Positions 34,525 through 43,098 of a DNA stretch of 64,000 nt are shown here, piece after piece (within the stretch, counting starts at the first letter, position 1; each line of letters opens with the position of its first letter). The stretch is from Clostridium sp. chh4-2 (GTDB taxonomy: Bacteria > Bacillota > Clostridia > Lachnospirales > Lachnospiraceae). The notes beneath the pieces are model-generated. The model saw nothing but the letters and a program-made list of their open reading frames with translations. It searched no databases and was not told the DNA's origin. The stretch spans positions 1 through 64,000 of the forward strand of contig NZ_PKUU01000027.1 of the NCBI RefSeq assembly GCF_002899675.1. Reading direction: 5' to 3'. Position numbers and translations under genes: made by a program.

Positions 34525-35808
34525 ATGTTAGATTTAAAGTTTGTCAGAGAGAACCCTGAGATAGTAAAGCAGAATATCAAAAACAAGTTTCAAGATAGTA
34601 AATTAGAATTGGTTGATGAAGTGATCGCATTAGACGCTGAAAATAGAGCTGCAAAGTCTGAAGCGGATAGTTTAAGAGCGGAACGCAATAAAATCTCAAA
34701 GCAGATCGGAGCTTTGATGGGACAGGGCAAAAAGGAAGAAGCAGAAGAGTTAAAAGCAAAGGTAAATGCTGATTCCTCACGTTTGGCAGAGCTGGAAGAA
34801 AAAGAGACGGAACTGGAAGCGAAGATCAAGAAAATTATGATGACCATTCCGAACATCATCGATCCAAGCGTTCCGATCGGAAAAGACGACAGTGAAAATG
34901 TGGAAGTTGAACGCTATGGAGAGCCGGTTGTGCCGGAATTCGAGATTCCTTACCATACGGAGATCATGGAAAGCTTTGACGGCATCGATTTGGACAGCGC
35001 AAGAAAAGTAGCTGGAAACGGCTTTTATTATCTGATGGGGGATATTGCCAGACTTCATTCCGCTGTTATCTCTTATGCGAGAGATTTTATGATTGACCGC
35101 GGTTTCACATACTGCGTACCGCCTTTTATGATCAGAAGTGAAGTGGTAACCGGCGTTATGAGCTTTGCTGAGATGGATGCCATGATGTATAAGATCGAAG
35201 GAGAAGACCTGTACCTGATCGGAACCAGCGAACATTCCATGATCGGTAAATTCATCGATACCATTCTTCCGGAAGAAACACTGCCGAAAACATTGACAAG
35301 CTATTCCCCTTGCTTCCGTAAGGAAAAAGGCGCTCACGGCCTGGAAGAGCGCGGCGTTTACCGCATTCATCAGTTTGAAAAGCAGGAGATGATCGTTGTC
35401 TGCAAGCCGGAAGACAGCATGATGTGGTATGATAAATTATGGCAGAACACCGTAGACCTGTTCCGCTCTCTGGATATTCCGGTTCGGACCCTGGAATGCT
35501 GTTCCGGTGATCTTGCCGACTTAAAAGTGAAATCCGTGGATGTGGAAGCATGGTCTCCAAGACAGAAAAAGTATTTCGAAGTGGGCAGCTGCTCCAATTT
35601 AGGAGATGCTCAGGCCCGCCGCTTAAAGATCCGCGTTAACGGTGAAAAAGGAAAATATTTTGCCCATACGCTCAACAACACGGTTGTGGCTCCGCCGAGA
35701 ATGCTGATCGCATTTTTGGAGAACAATCTGCAGGCAGACGGAAGCGTAAGCATTCCTAAAGCTCTTCAGCCTTATATGGGCGGAATGACTGCAATCAGAA
35801 AAAAATAA
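34525..35808 (+). CDS. serS: Seryl-tRNA synthetase
   Basis: A class II synthetase of 427 residues. The N-terminal helical hairpin (residues 30-105, rich in Glu/Lys) binds tRNA-Ser. The catalytic core shows motif 2 (SPCFRKEKGAHG...RIHQFEKQE) and motif 3 (NTVVAPPRMLIAFLEN). The start at 34525 (MLDLKFVRENPE) follows AGGAGGAAAA and matches the family. The upstream in-frame ATG at 34492 is not conserved. Confidence 0.97.
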   Translation: MLDLKFVRENPEIVKQNIKNKFQDSKLELVDEVIALDAENRAAKSEADSLRAERNKISKQIGALMGQGKKEEAEELKAKVNADSSRLAELEEKETELEAKIKKIMMTIPNIIDPSVPIGKDDSENVEVERYGEPVVPEFEIPYHTEIMESFDGIDLDSARKVAGNGFYYLMGDIARLHSAVISYARDFMIDRGFTYCVPPFMIRSEVVTGVMSFAEMDAMMYKIEGEDLYLIGTSEHSMIGKFIDTILPEETLPKTLTSYSPCFRKEKGAHGLEERGVYRIHQFEKQEMIVVCKPEDSMMWYDKLWQNTVDLFRSLDIPVRTLECCSGDLADLKVKSVDVEAWSPRQKKYFEVGSCSNLGDAQARRLKIRVNGEKGKYFAHTLNNTVVAPPRMLIAFLENNLQADGSVSIPKALQPYMGGMTAIRKK

Positions 35809-35835
35809 AAGAATGCATGGGAAAGGGGAAATAAG

Positions 35836-36201
35836 ATGATTAAATTTAACCATTTTAACTTCAATGTATTGGATTTAGACAAAAGTTTAGCTTTCTACAA
35901 AGAGGCTCTTGGCTTAGAACCGGTAAGAGAGAAAACAGCTTCCGACGATTCCTTCAAACTCGTATACCTGGGCGATGGGATCACAGAGTTTTCACTGGAA
36001 CTGACATGGCTGCGGGATCGGAAGGAACCTTATAATCTGGGTGAATGTGAATTCCATCTGGCATTCCATACCGACGAGTATGAGGCTCTTTATGAAAAGC
36101 ATAAAGAAATGGGAGTAATCTGTTTCGAAAACCCATCCATGGGAATTTACTTTATCGCAGATCCGGACGGCTATTGGATAGAGATCGTGCCGGAGAGGTA
36201 A
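35836..36201 (+). CDS. VOC-family protein, glyoxalase I-like
   Basis: A 121-residue vicinal-oxygen-chelate protein. The NHFNFNVLDLDKSLAFYKEALG start supplies the first metal histidine. HLAFHTDEYEAL supplies another ligand and the C-terminal WIEIVPER gives the conserved glutamate. This pattern suits lactoylglutathione lyase or another small VOC metalloenzyme; Clostridia often lack glutathione, so the physiological thiol or substrate is uncertain. GAAAGGGGAAATAAG precedes the start. Confidence 0.8.
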   Translation: MIKFNHFNFNVLDLDKSLAFYKEALGLEPVREKTASDDSFKLVYLGDGITEFSLELTWLRDRKEPYNLGECEFHLAFHTDEYEALYEKHKEMGVICFENPSMGIYFIADPDGYWIEIVPER

Positions 36202-36289
36202 TGATGCCATTCAGATATCGCCAATAGAGCATCAGAGAATTGGGTAAAGTATTGATTTCTGATAGATAAAAATTATTGTAAAATGAAAT

Positions 36290-36400
36290 AAGGCAGGAAA
36301 ATACAGGCCAGCATCACGTAGGAGAACATTTGCTGCAAGTTCTCTTATGTTATGCCGATGTTATTGGTTCAAGAACTAGTGACGACTGATTTCCTGCCTT
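36290..36400 (+). ncRNA. Candidate structured RNA, three-way junction, unknown class
   Basis: AAGGCAGGAAA (36290-36300) pairs perfectly with TTTCCTGCCTT (36390-36400). Between them are two further stems: GCATCACGTAGGAGAAC with GTTCTCTTATGTTATGC, and an 11-bp GTTATTGGTTC/GAACTAGTGAC stem. Several pairs are G-U only if the plus strand is transcribed, which points to a plus-strand RNA. It does not match a riboswitch, tRNA or SRP RNA pattern that I recognise. It lies in the 265-bp gap between two plus-strand genes, with no convincing promoter. Confidence 0.5.
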
Positions 36401-36466
36401 ATATTATTAAGTCCCAGCAGGAAAAAACGAAAGAAAAACGCATAATACATTTGTGAGGTATAACTC

Positions 36467-37036
36467 ATGACAACAGTCTATTTTATAAGACACGCTGAAC
36501 CAAATTATACAAATCATAATGACGAAGCCAGAGAACTCACGGAAAAAGGGATGATCGACAGAAAACTGGTAACTAATTATCTCAGTGATAAACACATAGA
36601 CATCGTTTTATCAAGTCCATACAAGCGGACAATTGATACGATAAAAGATTTTTCAGATGAATACCGGCTTCCCATTGAAATTATTTATGACTTTAGAGAA
36701 AGAAAAGTGGACAGTGTTTGGATTGAAAATTTTAGTGATTACTGCCGGCATCAGTGGCAGGACTTTTCCTATAAATTATCGGATGGAGAAACGTTAGGAG
36801 AGGTTCAAACGAGAAATATCCATGCTTTAAGGCTTGTATTGAAGAAATATCAAGATAAAAACATTGTCATTGGCAGTCATGGGACTGCGTTGAGCACGAT
36901 AATTAACTATTTTGATAATTCTTTCGGATATTCAGACTTCAAAAAAATCCAATTCCTTATGCCGTGGATCGTAAAATTCACCTTCAACGGCGAAAATTTC
37001 CAAAACATTGAAATGATTAACTTATTTACTGAATGA
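36467..37036 (+). CDS. Histidine phosphatase family protein (phosphoglycerate mutase-like)
   Basis: A 189-residue member of the branch-1 histidine phosphatase clan. IRHAEPNY near the N-terminus holds the catalytic histidine and arginine, SSPYKRTIDT follows, and GSHGTAL supplies the second histidine. Substrate is unknown. It is close in form to GpmB/CobC-like phosphatases. A GTGAGGTAT site precedes the ATG. A large hairpin separates it from rqcH, which converges on it. Confidence 0.85.
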   Translation: MTTVYFIRHAEPNYTNHNDEARELTEKGMIDRKLVTNYLSDKHIDIVLSSPYKRTIDTIKDFSDEYRLPIEIIYDFRERKVDSVWIENFSDYCRHQWQDFSYKLSDGETLGEVQTRNIHALRLVLKKYQDKNIVIGSHGTALSTIINYFDNSFGYSDFKKIQFLMPWIVKFTFNGENFQNIEMINLFTE

Positions 37037-37101
37037 GTACAAGCAGTTCTCATAAAAAACACAGCCAGTCAGCATGTTTTTCTACAGCAAGAGAAAAACA
37101 A

Positions 37102-37194
37102 TTAAGAAAAGGCACGAAATGATGTTGGAATTTGAATTCGCAGCCAAAGATGGAGCTATTTCAAATTCCAATATCATTCCACGCCTTTTCTTAA
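37102..37194. terminator. 35-bp-stem hairpin between convergent genes
   Basis: 37102-37136 and 37160-37194 are 35-nt inverted repeats with about four mismatches and a 23-nt loop. The arms start and end TTAAGAAAAGG/CCTTTTCTTAA, so either strand has A/T-rich flanks. It lies between the histidine phosphatase gene (+) and rqcH (-) and most likely terminates both. Confidence 0.65.
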
Positions 37195-37223
37195 CATAGC
37201 AATGTTCAAATATAAAATACCTT

Positions 37224-38966
37224 TTATTCAACAATGGTAAAGTTCGCACTTGGAATTGCCAGCAGAGAATAATTAGTGTGGTAAATCACAAACCCGGGCG
37301 CGCCTCCTGCCGCCTTTTTTACGCTTTTCCTCTGAATGTAATCGATCTCCACTTTATCATTGTTCCTGCCTTTGGAGTAATAAGCGGCCAAAGCTCCGGC
37401 TTCTTCAAACACTCTGTCAGGAAGCTCCTTCCCCTCGGCTTTTACAATGACATGGGAGCCGGGAATTCCTTTGGCGTGAAACCACCAGTCATTGCCGGTT
37501 GCCAGCTTAAAGGTCAGCTCCTCGTTTTGGTAGTTGTTTTTTCCAACATAGATGTGGAATCCGTCGGAAGAGATATAGTGGAACGGTTTGCTGGTAATTT
37601 TCTGCTTTTTGGTTCCGGTATAGCGGCGGCGGATATAGCCGTATTCGGTAAGTTCCTCTTTAATCTGCACAAGGTCTTCCTCTAACAGAGCAATATCCAG
37701 GGCAGTGCTGATGGATTCCAAATGTTCGATTTCTTTTTTCGTTTCCAGGGTCAGATCGGAAAGAGCTTCATAAGTACGCTTCATCTTATTGTATTTATCG
37801 AAAAACTTTTGGGAGTTTTCCCTTGCTGTCAGCTGAGGGTCCAGGGGAATTCTGATCTCCTCATTCGTGTAGTAATTTAAGCATTTCAGTTCCTTCTCCC
37901 CGCCGGTCAGTTCATAGCCATAGGTGTTCAGCAGTTCTCCGTACACCTTATATTTTTCACGCTTGTCCGTATCCTTCAGCTGTTTCAGCTGGAGATCATA
38001 TTTTTTATAATTGCGTTCTAATGCAGTCTGTACAATCTTACGGAGATCCACCGATTTCTGGCGGATTCTTGTAATGGTATTTTTTTCTGAATAGTACGCT
38101 TCTAATAGCTGGCTTACCGTGGCAAACGGGCGGGCCGTATAATCCCCGCCTTCATAACAGGTCAGCGGCAATGCGGAAAACTCAACCGGTTCCTCCTGAC
38201 GGTAAACGATATTCGGCGAAAAACGGCCTGCTTTTACATCTTCCATCATAAAAGAAAAAGTGCGGTAAAGATGAATCAGTTCCGCTTCGGACAGTTCGTT
38301 GGCCGACATATCCGGGTTTAAGGAAGCCAGATGGCAAAGTTCTTCCCCGATAATCGGGCTGATTCCCGTAAGCCTCATATAAAGGGCCTTCTGAAGCGGA
38401 GCAGGCGTGGACAGCATCGCCTGTTTAAATGTTTCTTCGTCAATGGACAGAGGATCGTATTTTTCCGTCGTATGAGGAATAAAATACTCCCGTCCTGGAA
38501 GAACTTCTCTTACGGAGCTTACTTGGGCGGAGATATGTTTAATGCTGTCAATAATGACGCCGTCTTCCCGGCAGAAGATGATATTGCTGTGTTTTCCCAT
38601 CAGCTCCACGATCAGTTTCTTTCTTCTGACATCGCCCAATTCATCCAGGTGTTCAATTTCAAACTGTATAATCCGTTCCAGACCCGGCTGGCTCACATCA
38701 ATGATTTTTCCGTTTCCAATGTGTTTTCTTAACAGCATGCAGAAATTGGGAGCTGTCATAGGACTTGGTTTATTGTTTTCCGTAAAATAAGCCAAAGGCA
38801 GGCTGGCGCTTGCCGATAAGAGCAGACGGCAGGTTTCCCTGTTATTTTTTACCGTAAATAAAAGTTCATCTTTTTCCGGCTGTGCGATTTTTGATATTTT
38901 ACCGCCTTCAATGCGGTCTTTTATTTCTTTTGTTAAATTTGCAATTATAATCCCATCAAATGCCAT
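37224..38966 (-). CDS. rqcH: RqcH / NFACT-family ribosome quality control protein
   Basis: The bacterial Rqc2/NEMF homologue (formerly FbpA, fibronectin-binding) recruits tRNA-Ala to stalled 50S subunits and adds alanine tails that mark proteins for degradation. The 580-residue protein has an NFACT-N domain, helix-hairpin-helix and coiled-coil middle, and a C-terminal NFACT-R domain (GFHIYVGKNNYQN, DWWFHAKGIPGSHV). The start at 38966 (MAFDGIIIANLTKE) follows GGGGAAT. The longer frame to 38987 adds seven residues across a hairpin and is unlikely. Confidence 0.92.
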   Translation of the reverse strand: MAFDGIIIANLTKEIKDRIEGGKISKIAQPEKDELLFTVKNNRETCRLLLSASASLPLAYFTENNKPSPMTAPNFCMLLRKHIGNGKIIDVSQPGLERIIQFEIEHLDELGDVRRKKLIVELMGKHSNIIFCREDGVIIDSIKHISAQVSSVREVLPGREYFIPHTTEKYDPLSIDEETFKQAMLSTPAPLQKALYMRLTGISPIIGEELCHLASLNPDMSANELSEAELIHLYRTFSFMMEDVKAGRFSPNIVYRQEEPVEFSALPLTCYEGGDYTARPFATVSQLLEAYYSEKNTITRIRQKSVDLRKIVQTALERNYKKYDLQLKQLKDTDKREKYKVYGELLNTYGYELTGGEKELKCLNYYTNEEIRIPLDPQLTARENSQKFFDKYNKMKRTYEALSDLTLETKKEIEHLESISTALDIALLEEDLVQIKEELTEYGYIRRRYTGTKKQKITSKPFHYISSDGFHIYVGKNNYQNEELTFKLATGNDWWFHAKGIPGSHVIVKAEGKELPDRVFEEAGALAAYYSKGRNNDKVEIDYIQRKSVKKAAGGAPGFVIYHTNYSLLAIPSANFTIVE

Positions 38967-38974
38967 AAATTCCC

Positions 38975-38995
38975 CATTCCGCCGCAAAATGCGGC
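38975..38995 (-). promoter_or_regulatory. Mini-hairpin next to the rqcH ribosome binding site
   Basis: On the minus strand GCCGC-ATTTT-GCGGC is followed by GGAATGGGGAAT and the ATG. It is the third instance of the hairpin-plus-GAATGNGG layout seen before def and thiN. Confidence 0.4.
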
Positions 38996-39019
38996 ATAAA
39001 TTAAGTAGTACGAGTGATC

Positions 39020-39048
39020 AGTATACCATAAATCCGATTGCTTTTAAA
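39020..39048 (-). promoter_or_regulatory. Predicted promoter of rqcH
   Basis: On the minus strand TTTAAA (39048-39043) and TATACT (39025-39020) are 17 bp apart, with an extended -10 TGG directly before TATACT. It is divergent from the histidine kinase promoter 10 bp away. Confidence 0.6.
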
Positions 39049-39057
39049 TAGTGTGAT

Positions 39058-39086
39058 TTGCAATGAACGTCTATATCAGGTATAAT
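39058..39086 (+). promoter_or_regulatory. Predicted sigma-A promoter of the sugar-sensing operon
   Basis: TTGCAA (39058-39063), a 17-bp spacer and a perfect TATAAT (39081-39086) precede the histidine kinase gene by about 95 bp. Confidence 0.78.
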
Positions 39087-39180
39087 AAAAATCGATATAT
39101 AAAATATAACAGTGCTTTAAAGGAAAATAAATAGTGAATTTAAACAGGATAAGACCGGCAGACGGCATGGAGCCAGATCG

Positions 39181-41010
39181 ATGAAGAAAAAGAAAAACAG
39201 CAGATTTTTACATAACAACAGCATACGATATACTATTTTTACCTATTTTACGGTGACCGCTTTAGCGGCCAGCCTTCTCATCACATTTTCCCTCTACCAG
39301 CGTCTGTCGACCCAGGTGTCGGAGACCGTGAAAGAGGAAAATCAAAGCCTGATTAACCAGGTGGCCCGTTCTGTGGAAAATTATCTGCGCACGGTCATGA
39401 GGCTGTCGGATTCCCTTTACTATGGAGCGATAAAGAATGCAGACCTGTCTTCGGAATCGATCAACAGCGAGTTCACACTCCTGTATGATAATAACAAAGA
39501 CAGCGTGGATAATATCGCCTTATTTACCCAGGACGGAACTATGGTGGAAGCCGTCCCGGCGTCAAGGATTAAGACGAATTTGGACGTGACGGGGGACGAA
39601 TGGTTTACCAATGCATTTGAGAAGACGGAAAACCAGCATTTTTCCAATCCTCATGTTCAGTACATCTTTGATGGCAATGAGAATCAGTACCGGTGGGTAA
39701 TCTCGTTATCGAGAGCTGTGGAGCTGACGGAAGGCACATCCACCGCCCAGGGTGTTCTTCTGGTAGATTTAAGCTATTCCAGTCTGGAACATCTGTTCAA
39801 CGGGGTGACTACCGGCACGGACGGCTACGTCTATCTAATCAGCAGCGACGGAGAAATTCTGTATCACCCGAAGATCCAGCTGATCGATTCGGGACGGATT
39901 CAGGAGAATAACCTGGCTGTGGCCGGTTATAAGGACGGGAACCATTTGGAGAAGTTTGAGGGAAAAGAGCGGATTGTTACGGTCAAATCCATCGGATATA
40001 CCGGATGGAAGGTCGTTGGCGTTACTCCTAAGAATGTAATTTCCTTAAATACCATCAAAACCAGATTGTTTATCGTTTTTATCATAATGCTGATCCTCTT
40101 TATTCTGATGTTGATTAACTCCTATATCTCGTCCAGAATCACTAATCCCATCAAGGAACTGGAAAAATCCGTAGGTGTTTTGGAGGAGGGAGATTTAGAT
40201 ACCCCTGTGTATATCGGAGGCTCCTATGAGATCCAGCATCTCGGCACTTCCATCAATAACATGGCCCGTCAGATCCGCGTGCTTATGGACGATATCGTGA
40301 GAGAGCACGAAGCCAAGCGGAAACAGGAGTTTGACACCCTGCAGTCGCAGATTAACCCTCATTTCCTTTACAATACGTTGGATATCATTGTCTGGATGAT
40401 TGAAAATGAGCAGAAAACGGAAGCGGTCAGGGTGGTTACTGCGCTGGCCCGGTTCTTCCGCATCAGCTTGAGCAAGGGAAAGAGCATCATAACCGTAAAG
40501 GATGAATTGGAGCATGTGCGCAACTATCTGATGATCCAGCACATGCGCTTTAAGAATAAGTTTTCGTATTATATCGATGTGGAAGAGGACTGCACGGAGC
40601 TGGCCAGTTTAAAGCTGATGCTTCAGCCGCTGGTGGAAAATGCAATCTATCACGGTATGGAGTTTATGGATGGGGACGGAGAGATTAACCTGCGGGTATG
40701 GAAGGAAGAGGACGACTTATATTTCACCGTCCGTGATAATGGTCTGGGGATGACGGAAGAACATGTAAAGAGCCTGTTTTCCGATTCCATCCATATAACC
40801 TCCACCAAGGGCTCGGGAATCGGCGTTAAAAATGTGAATGAGCGGATTAAACTGTATTTCGGCGAGGAATACGGGCTTACCATCGATTCAGAGCTGGATG
40901 AGGGAACTACGATCACAATCCATCTTCCTGCAGTGCCCTACAGCCAGGTTCAGGATGAGGGAACGATTGCCCATAAAAGGAAGGCGGAAAGATCGGAGGA
41001 AGAACGATGA
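39181..41010 (+). CDS. YesM/LytS-type sensor histidine kinase with dCACHE domain
   Basis: A 609-residue membrane kinase. The first membrane segment (about 20-40) leads to an extracellular dCACHE sensor (about 50-285). A second segment (about 295-318), HAMP, and the His_kinase domain with INPHFLYNTL (phospho-acceptor His394) come next, then an HATPase domain (NAIYHG, DNGLGM, GSGIGVKNV). It overlaps the next gene, a membrane-anchored binding protein, by 4 bp. A YesN-type regulator follows two genes later, and a galactose-type ABC transporter after that. The kinase probably reads sugar state relayed by the binding proteins. Confidence 0.9.
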   Translation: MKKKKNSRFLHNNSIRYTIFTYFTVTALAASLLITFSLYQRLSTQVSETVKEENQSLINQVARSVENYLRTVMRLSDSLYYGAIKNADLSSESINSEFTLLYDNNKDSVDNIALFTQDGTMVEAVPASRIKTNLDVTGDEWFTNAFEKTENQHFSNPHVQYIFDGNENQYRWVISLSRAVELTEGTSTAQGVLLVDLSYSSLEHLFNGVTTGTDGYVYLISSDGEILYHPKIQLIDSGRIQENNLAVAGYKDGNHLEKFEGKERIVTVKSIGYTGWKVVGVTPKNVISLNTIKTRLFIVFIIMLILFILMLINSYISSRITNPIKELEKSVGVLEEGDLDTPVYIGGSYEIQHLGTSINNMARQIRVLMDDIVREHEAKRKQEFDTLQSQINPHFLYNTLDIIVWMIENEQKTEAVRVVTALARFFRISLSKGKSIITVKDELEHVRNYLMIQHMRFKNKFSYYIDVEEDCTELASLKLMLQPLVENAIYHGMEFMDGDGEINLRVWKEEDDLYFTVRDNGLGMTEEHVKSLFSDSIHITSTKGSGIGVKNVNERIKLYFGEEYGLTIDSELDEGTTITIHLPAVPYSQVQDEGTIAHKRKAERSEEER

Positions 41011-42011
41011 CAAAACAAGAAAAGATCATATGGGGCTTGTTCGCAGGAATCCTGGTCATTCTGTTTCTGCTTTCCTCCACGGATTTAATTATAAAGGAGA
41101 AAAAAACAGCGATCTATCCGGTGTCTGTGATTATTGAAGAAACAACGGATGATTACTACGCCAACTTTAGAAGGGGCGTGGACAGGGCTGCGGATGAGTA
41201 TAACGTGGATGTTAATTTCATCACGTTATATGAAAAAGGCGAGCTGAAAGAACAGACCGAGTTACTCAAAAGAGAGATCGACGATGGGGCAAAGGCAGTG
41301 GTTCTAGTTCCCATAAAACCTGACGAATGTGCAGCCGCAATAAGCGGAATGGAGATTAACAGCCCTTTGATCATTATGGGGAATCTGTTTCACAATGACA
41401 GAGTGAGGGGAGGAATCGCCGTAGATTACCGGGAATCCGGTAAGCTTTTGGGAGAAGCCATCATGAGAGAACATGAGGCGGATAAGCCGGTGATGGTATT
41501 TACCGAAGGACTGGATTACGGTTACAACCGGGAAATCTATGACAGCCTGCTGAATGTGCTCACTGAGGCCGGATTTCAGACACGTCTCTATGAAAAATAT
41601 AAAGAGGGTTTTGTGAGCGCCTTTTTACCGGAAAGCGAGGATTTATTTCTCAGGGCCATAAAAGAAATGGCGTATTCCGACAGCAAAGAAACGGTTATTG
41701 CAGCGCTGGATGTTCAAAGCCTGGATTCAGTGGCCGGCATTATTTCAGGAGCTCCTCTCTATGGTGAATATATATCGGGATTGTATGGGATCGGGAGCAC
41801 AACCAAGCTGCTGAACCGGATGGACCAGGGCACCATAAAGGGGCTTGTTGTTTCAAATCAGTTTGACGCCGGATATTTGAGCATTGTGAAAGCGGTGGAA
41901 GCCATCGAGAAACGCGGAAAGCGGGAGCAGATCGTGCTTGAATCGTATTATATTGAAAAAGATGATCTGCGGGAGAGCAGGTTTGAAAAGATCCTGTATC
42001 CAATCGAATAA
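41007..42011 (+). CDS. Membrane-anchored type-1 periplasmic-binding protein (accessory sugar sensor)
   Basis: A 334-residue protein with one N-terminal membrane anchor (about residues 8-27, no lipobox) and a LacI/RbsB-type two-lobed binding domain (VSVIIEETTDDYYANFRRGVDRAA at its start). Encoded between the kinase and the regulator and overlapping the kinase gene by 4 bp (ATGA), it is more likely a ligand-sensing partner of the kinase than a transporter subunit. Similar three-part modules (XylFII-LytS-YesN for xylose) are known in Clostridia. Its ligand-contact residues are not the MglB set, so the sugar may differ. Confidence 0.8.
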   Translation: MTKQEKIIWGLFAGILVILFLLSSTDLIIKEKKTAIYPVSVIIEETTDDYYANFRRGVDRAADEYNVDVNFITLYEKGELKEQTELLKREIDDGAKAVVLVPIKPDECAAAISGMEINSPLIIMGNLFHNDRVRGGIAVDYRESGKLLGEAIMREHEADKPVMVFTEGLDYGYNREIYDSLLNVLTEAGFQTRLYEKYKEGFVSAFLPESEDLFLRAIKEMAYSDSKETVIAALDVQSLDSVAGIISGAPLYGEYISGLYGIGSTTKLLNRMDQGTIKGLVVSNQFDAGYLSIVKAVEAIEKRGKREQIVLESYYIEKDDLRESRFEKILYPIE

Positions 42012-42031
42012 CGGCAGCAGCGGGAGGAAAA

Positions 42032-43075
42032 ATGAAAAGAAAACACTTATTTATTGCGGTACTGGCGGGAATTTTTATCTTAGGAACCGGCTGTGTGCTT
42101 TTTCAGAGCTGGAGACATGAGGAAAAGGAAGAGAAAAAGACGCTTCGGGTCGGCGTGACGCTCTATAAGGGGGATGATTCTTTTATCAATGATATCAGCG
42201 GAAAGATAGTGGAGGCAGCCAAGGCATACGAGAAGGATACGGGTATTAAAGTGATTCTCGATGAAGTGGATGGAAGAGGAGACCAAAATCAGCAAAACAG
42301 CCAGGTGGACCGGTTCATTTCCCTGGGAGTTGATGTGCTCTGCGTCAATATTGTGGACCGTTCAGTTGCCTCTTATATTATTGACAGAGCGATGGATGCG
42401 GATATCCCCGTAGTATTTTTCAACCGGGAACCTGTGGAAGAGGATATGAGACGGTGGGAAAAGCTTTACTATGTAGGAGAAGATGCCAGAGAAGCGGCTG
42501 TCCTGCAGGGAGGGATTCTGGTTGACGCGTATAAGAAAGATACCTCCATCCTCGATTTAGACGGGGACGGAAAGGTAAGCTATGTCCTGCTGGAAGGAGA
42601 GACAGGCCACCAGGATTCCCTGATCCGGACCGAGTGGTCCATCAAGACATTGAAGGACGGCGGCGTTCCGCTTGAAAAGATTACCGGAGGGATCGGAAAC
42701 TGGGAAAGGAGTCAGGGTTCTGCATGGATGGAACAATGGCTGGACGAATATCCCAACGAGATTGAACTGGTCATCAGCAACAATGACGATATGGCTTTAG
42801 GAGCTGCCGATGCGCTGGAACGAAAGAAAATCAACAGACCCGTCAAGATTGTGGGCATCGACGGAACCCCTCAGGGGATGGAAGGCCTTCGGGCAGGGAA
42901 GCTGTTCGGTACCGTTCAGTGCGACAGCGAGGAATACGCCAGAGTTGTATTTCAGATTGCCGCAGCCGCCGGACTTGGACAGAATGTTCAGGAGATCGTG
43001 GAGTTAAAAGACGGGAAATATTATAACTGCAGTCAGGCTGCGCGGACAGCTGATGAAGAGGAAAAGCATAATTAA
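42032..43075 (+). CDS. MglB-like sugar-binding lipoprotein (canonical fold order)
   Basis: A 347-residue lipoprotein (lipobox LGTGC, Cys21) closely resembling galactose/glucose-binding MglB in normal order. VGVTLYKGDDSF (40-51) is the first strand. VNIVD (105-109), VVFFNREP (127-134), the calcium-loop-like DLDGDGKVS (175-183), GHQDSLIRT (192-200), SNNDDM (249-254) and GIDG (275-278) follow. MglB sugar-contact positions are largely kept. It lies between the first binding protein and the response regulator, so it probably senses galactose or glucose for the kinase. Confidence 0.85.
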   Translation: MKRKHLFIAVLAGIFILGTGCVLFQSWRHEEKEEKKTLRVGVTLYKGDDSFINDISGKIVEAAKAYEKDTGIKVILDEVDGRGDQNQQNSQVDRFISLGVDVLCVNIVDRSVASYIIDRAMDADIPVVFFNREPVEEDMRRWEKLYYVGEDAREAAVLQGGILVDAYKKDTSILDLDGDGKVSYVLLEGETGHQDSLIRTEWSIKTLKDGGVPLEKITGGIGNWERSQGSAWMEQWLDEYPNEIELVISNNDDMALGAADALERKKINRPVKIVGIDGTPQGMEGLRAGKLFGTVQCDSEEYARVVFQIAAAAGLGQNVQEIVELKDGKYYNCSQAARTADEEEKHN

Positions 43076-43098
43076 AACGAAAAAAGGCAGGTAAGCTG

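Noticed and set aside
34777..35370. 197-residue frame on the minus strand
   Set aside because: Antisense to serS; no ribosome binding site and no recognisable domain.
36290..36400. tRNA-like reading of the 111-nt structured element (GGTTCAAGAAC resembles a T arm)
   Set aside because: No D arm, anticodon arm or CCA-side acceptor stem of the right lengths; kept only as an unknown structured RNA.
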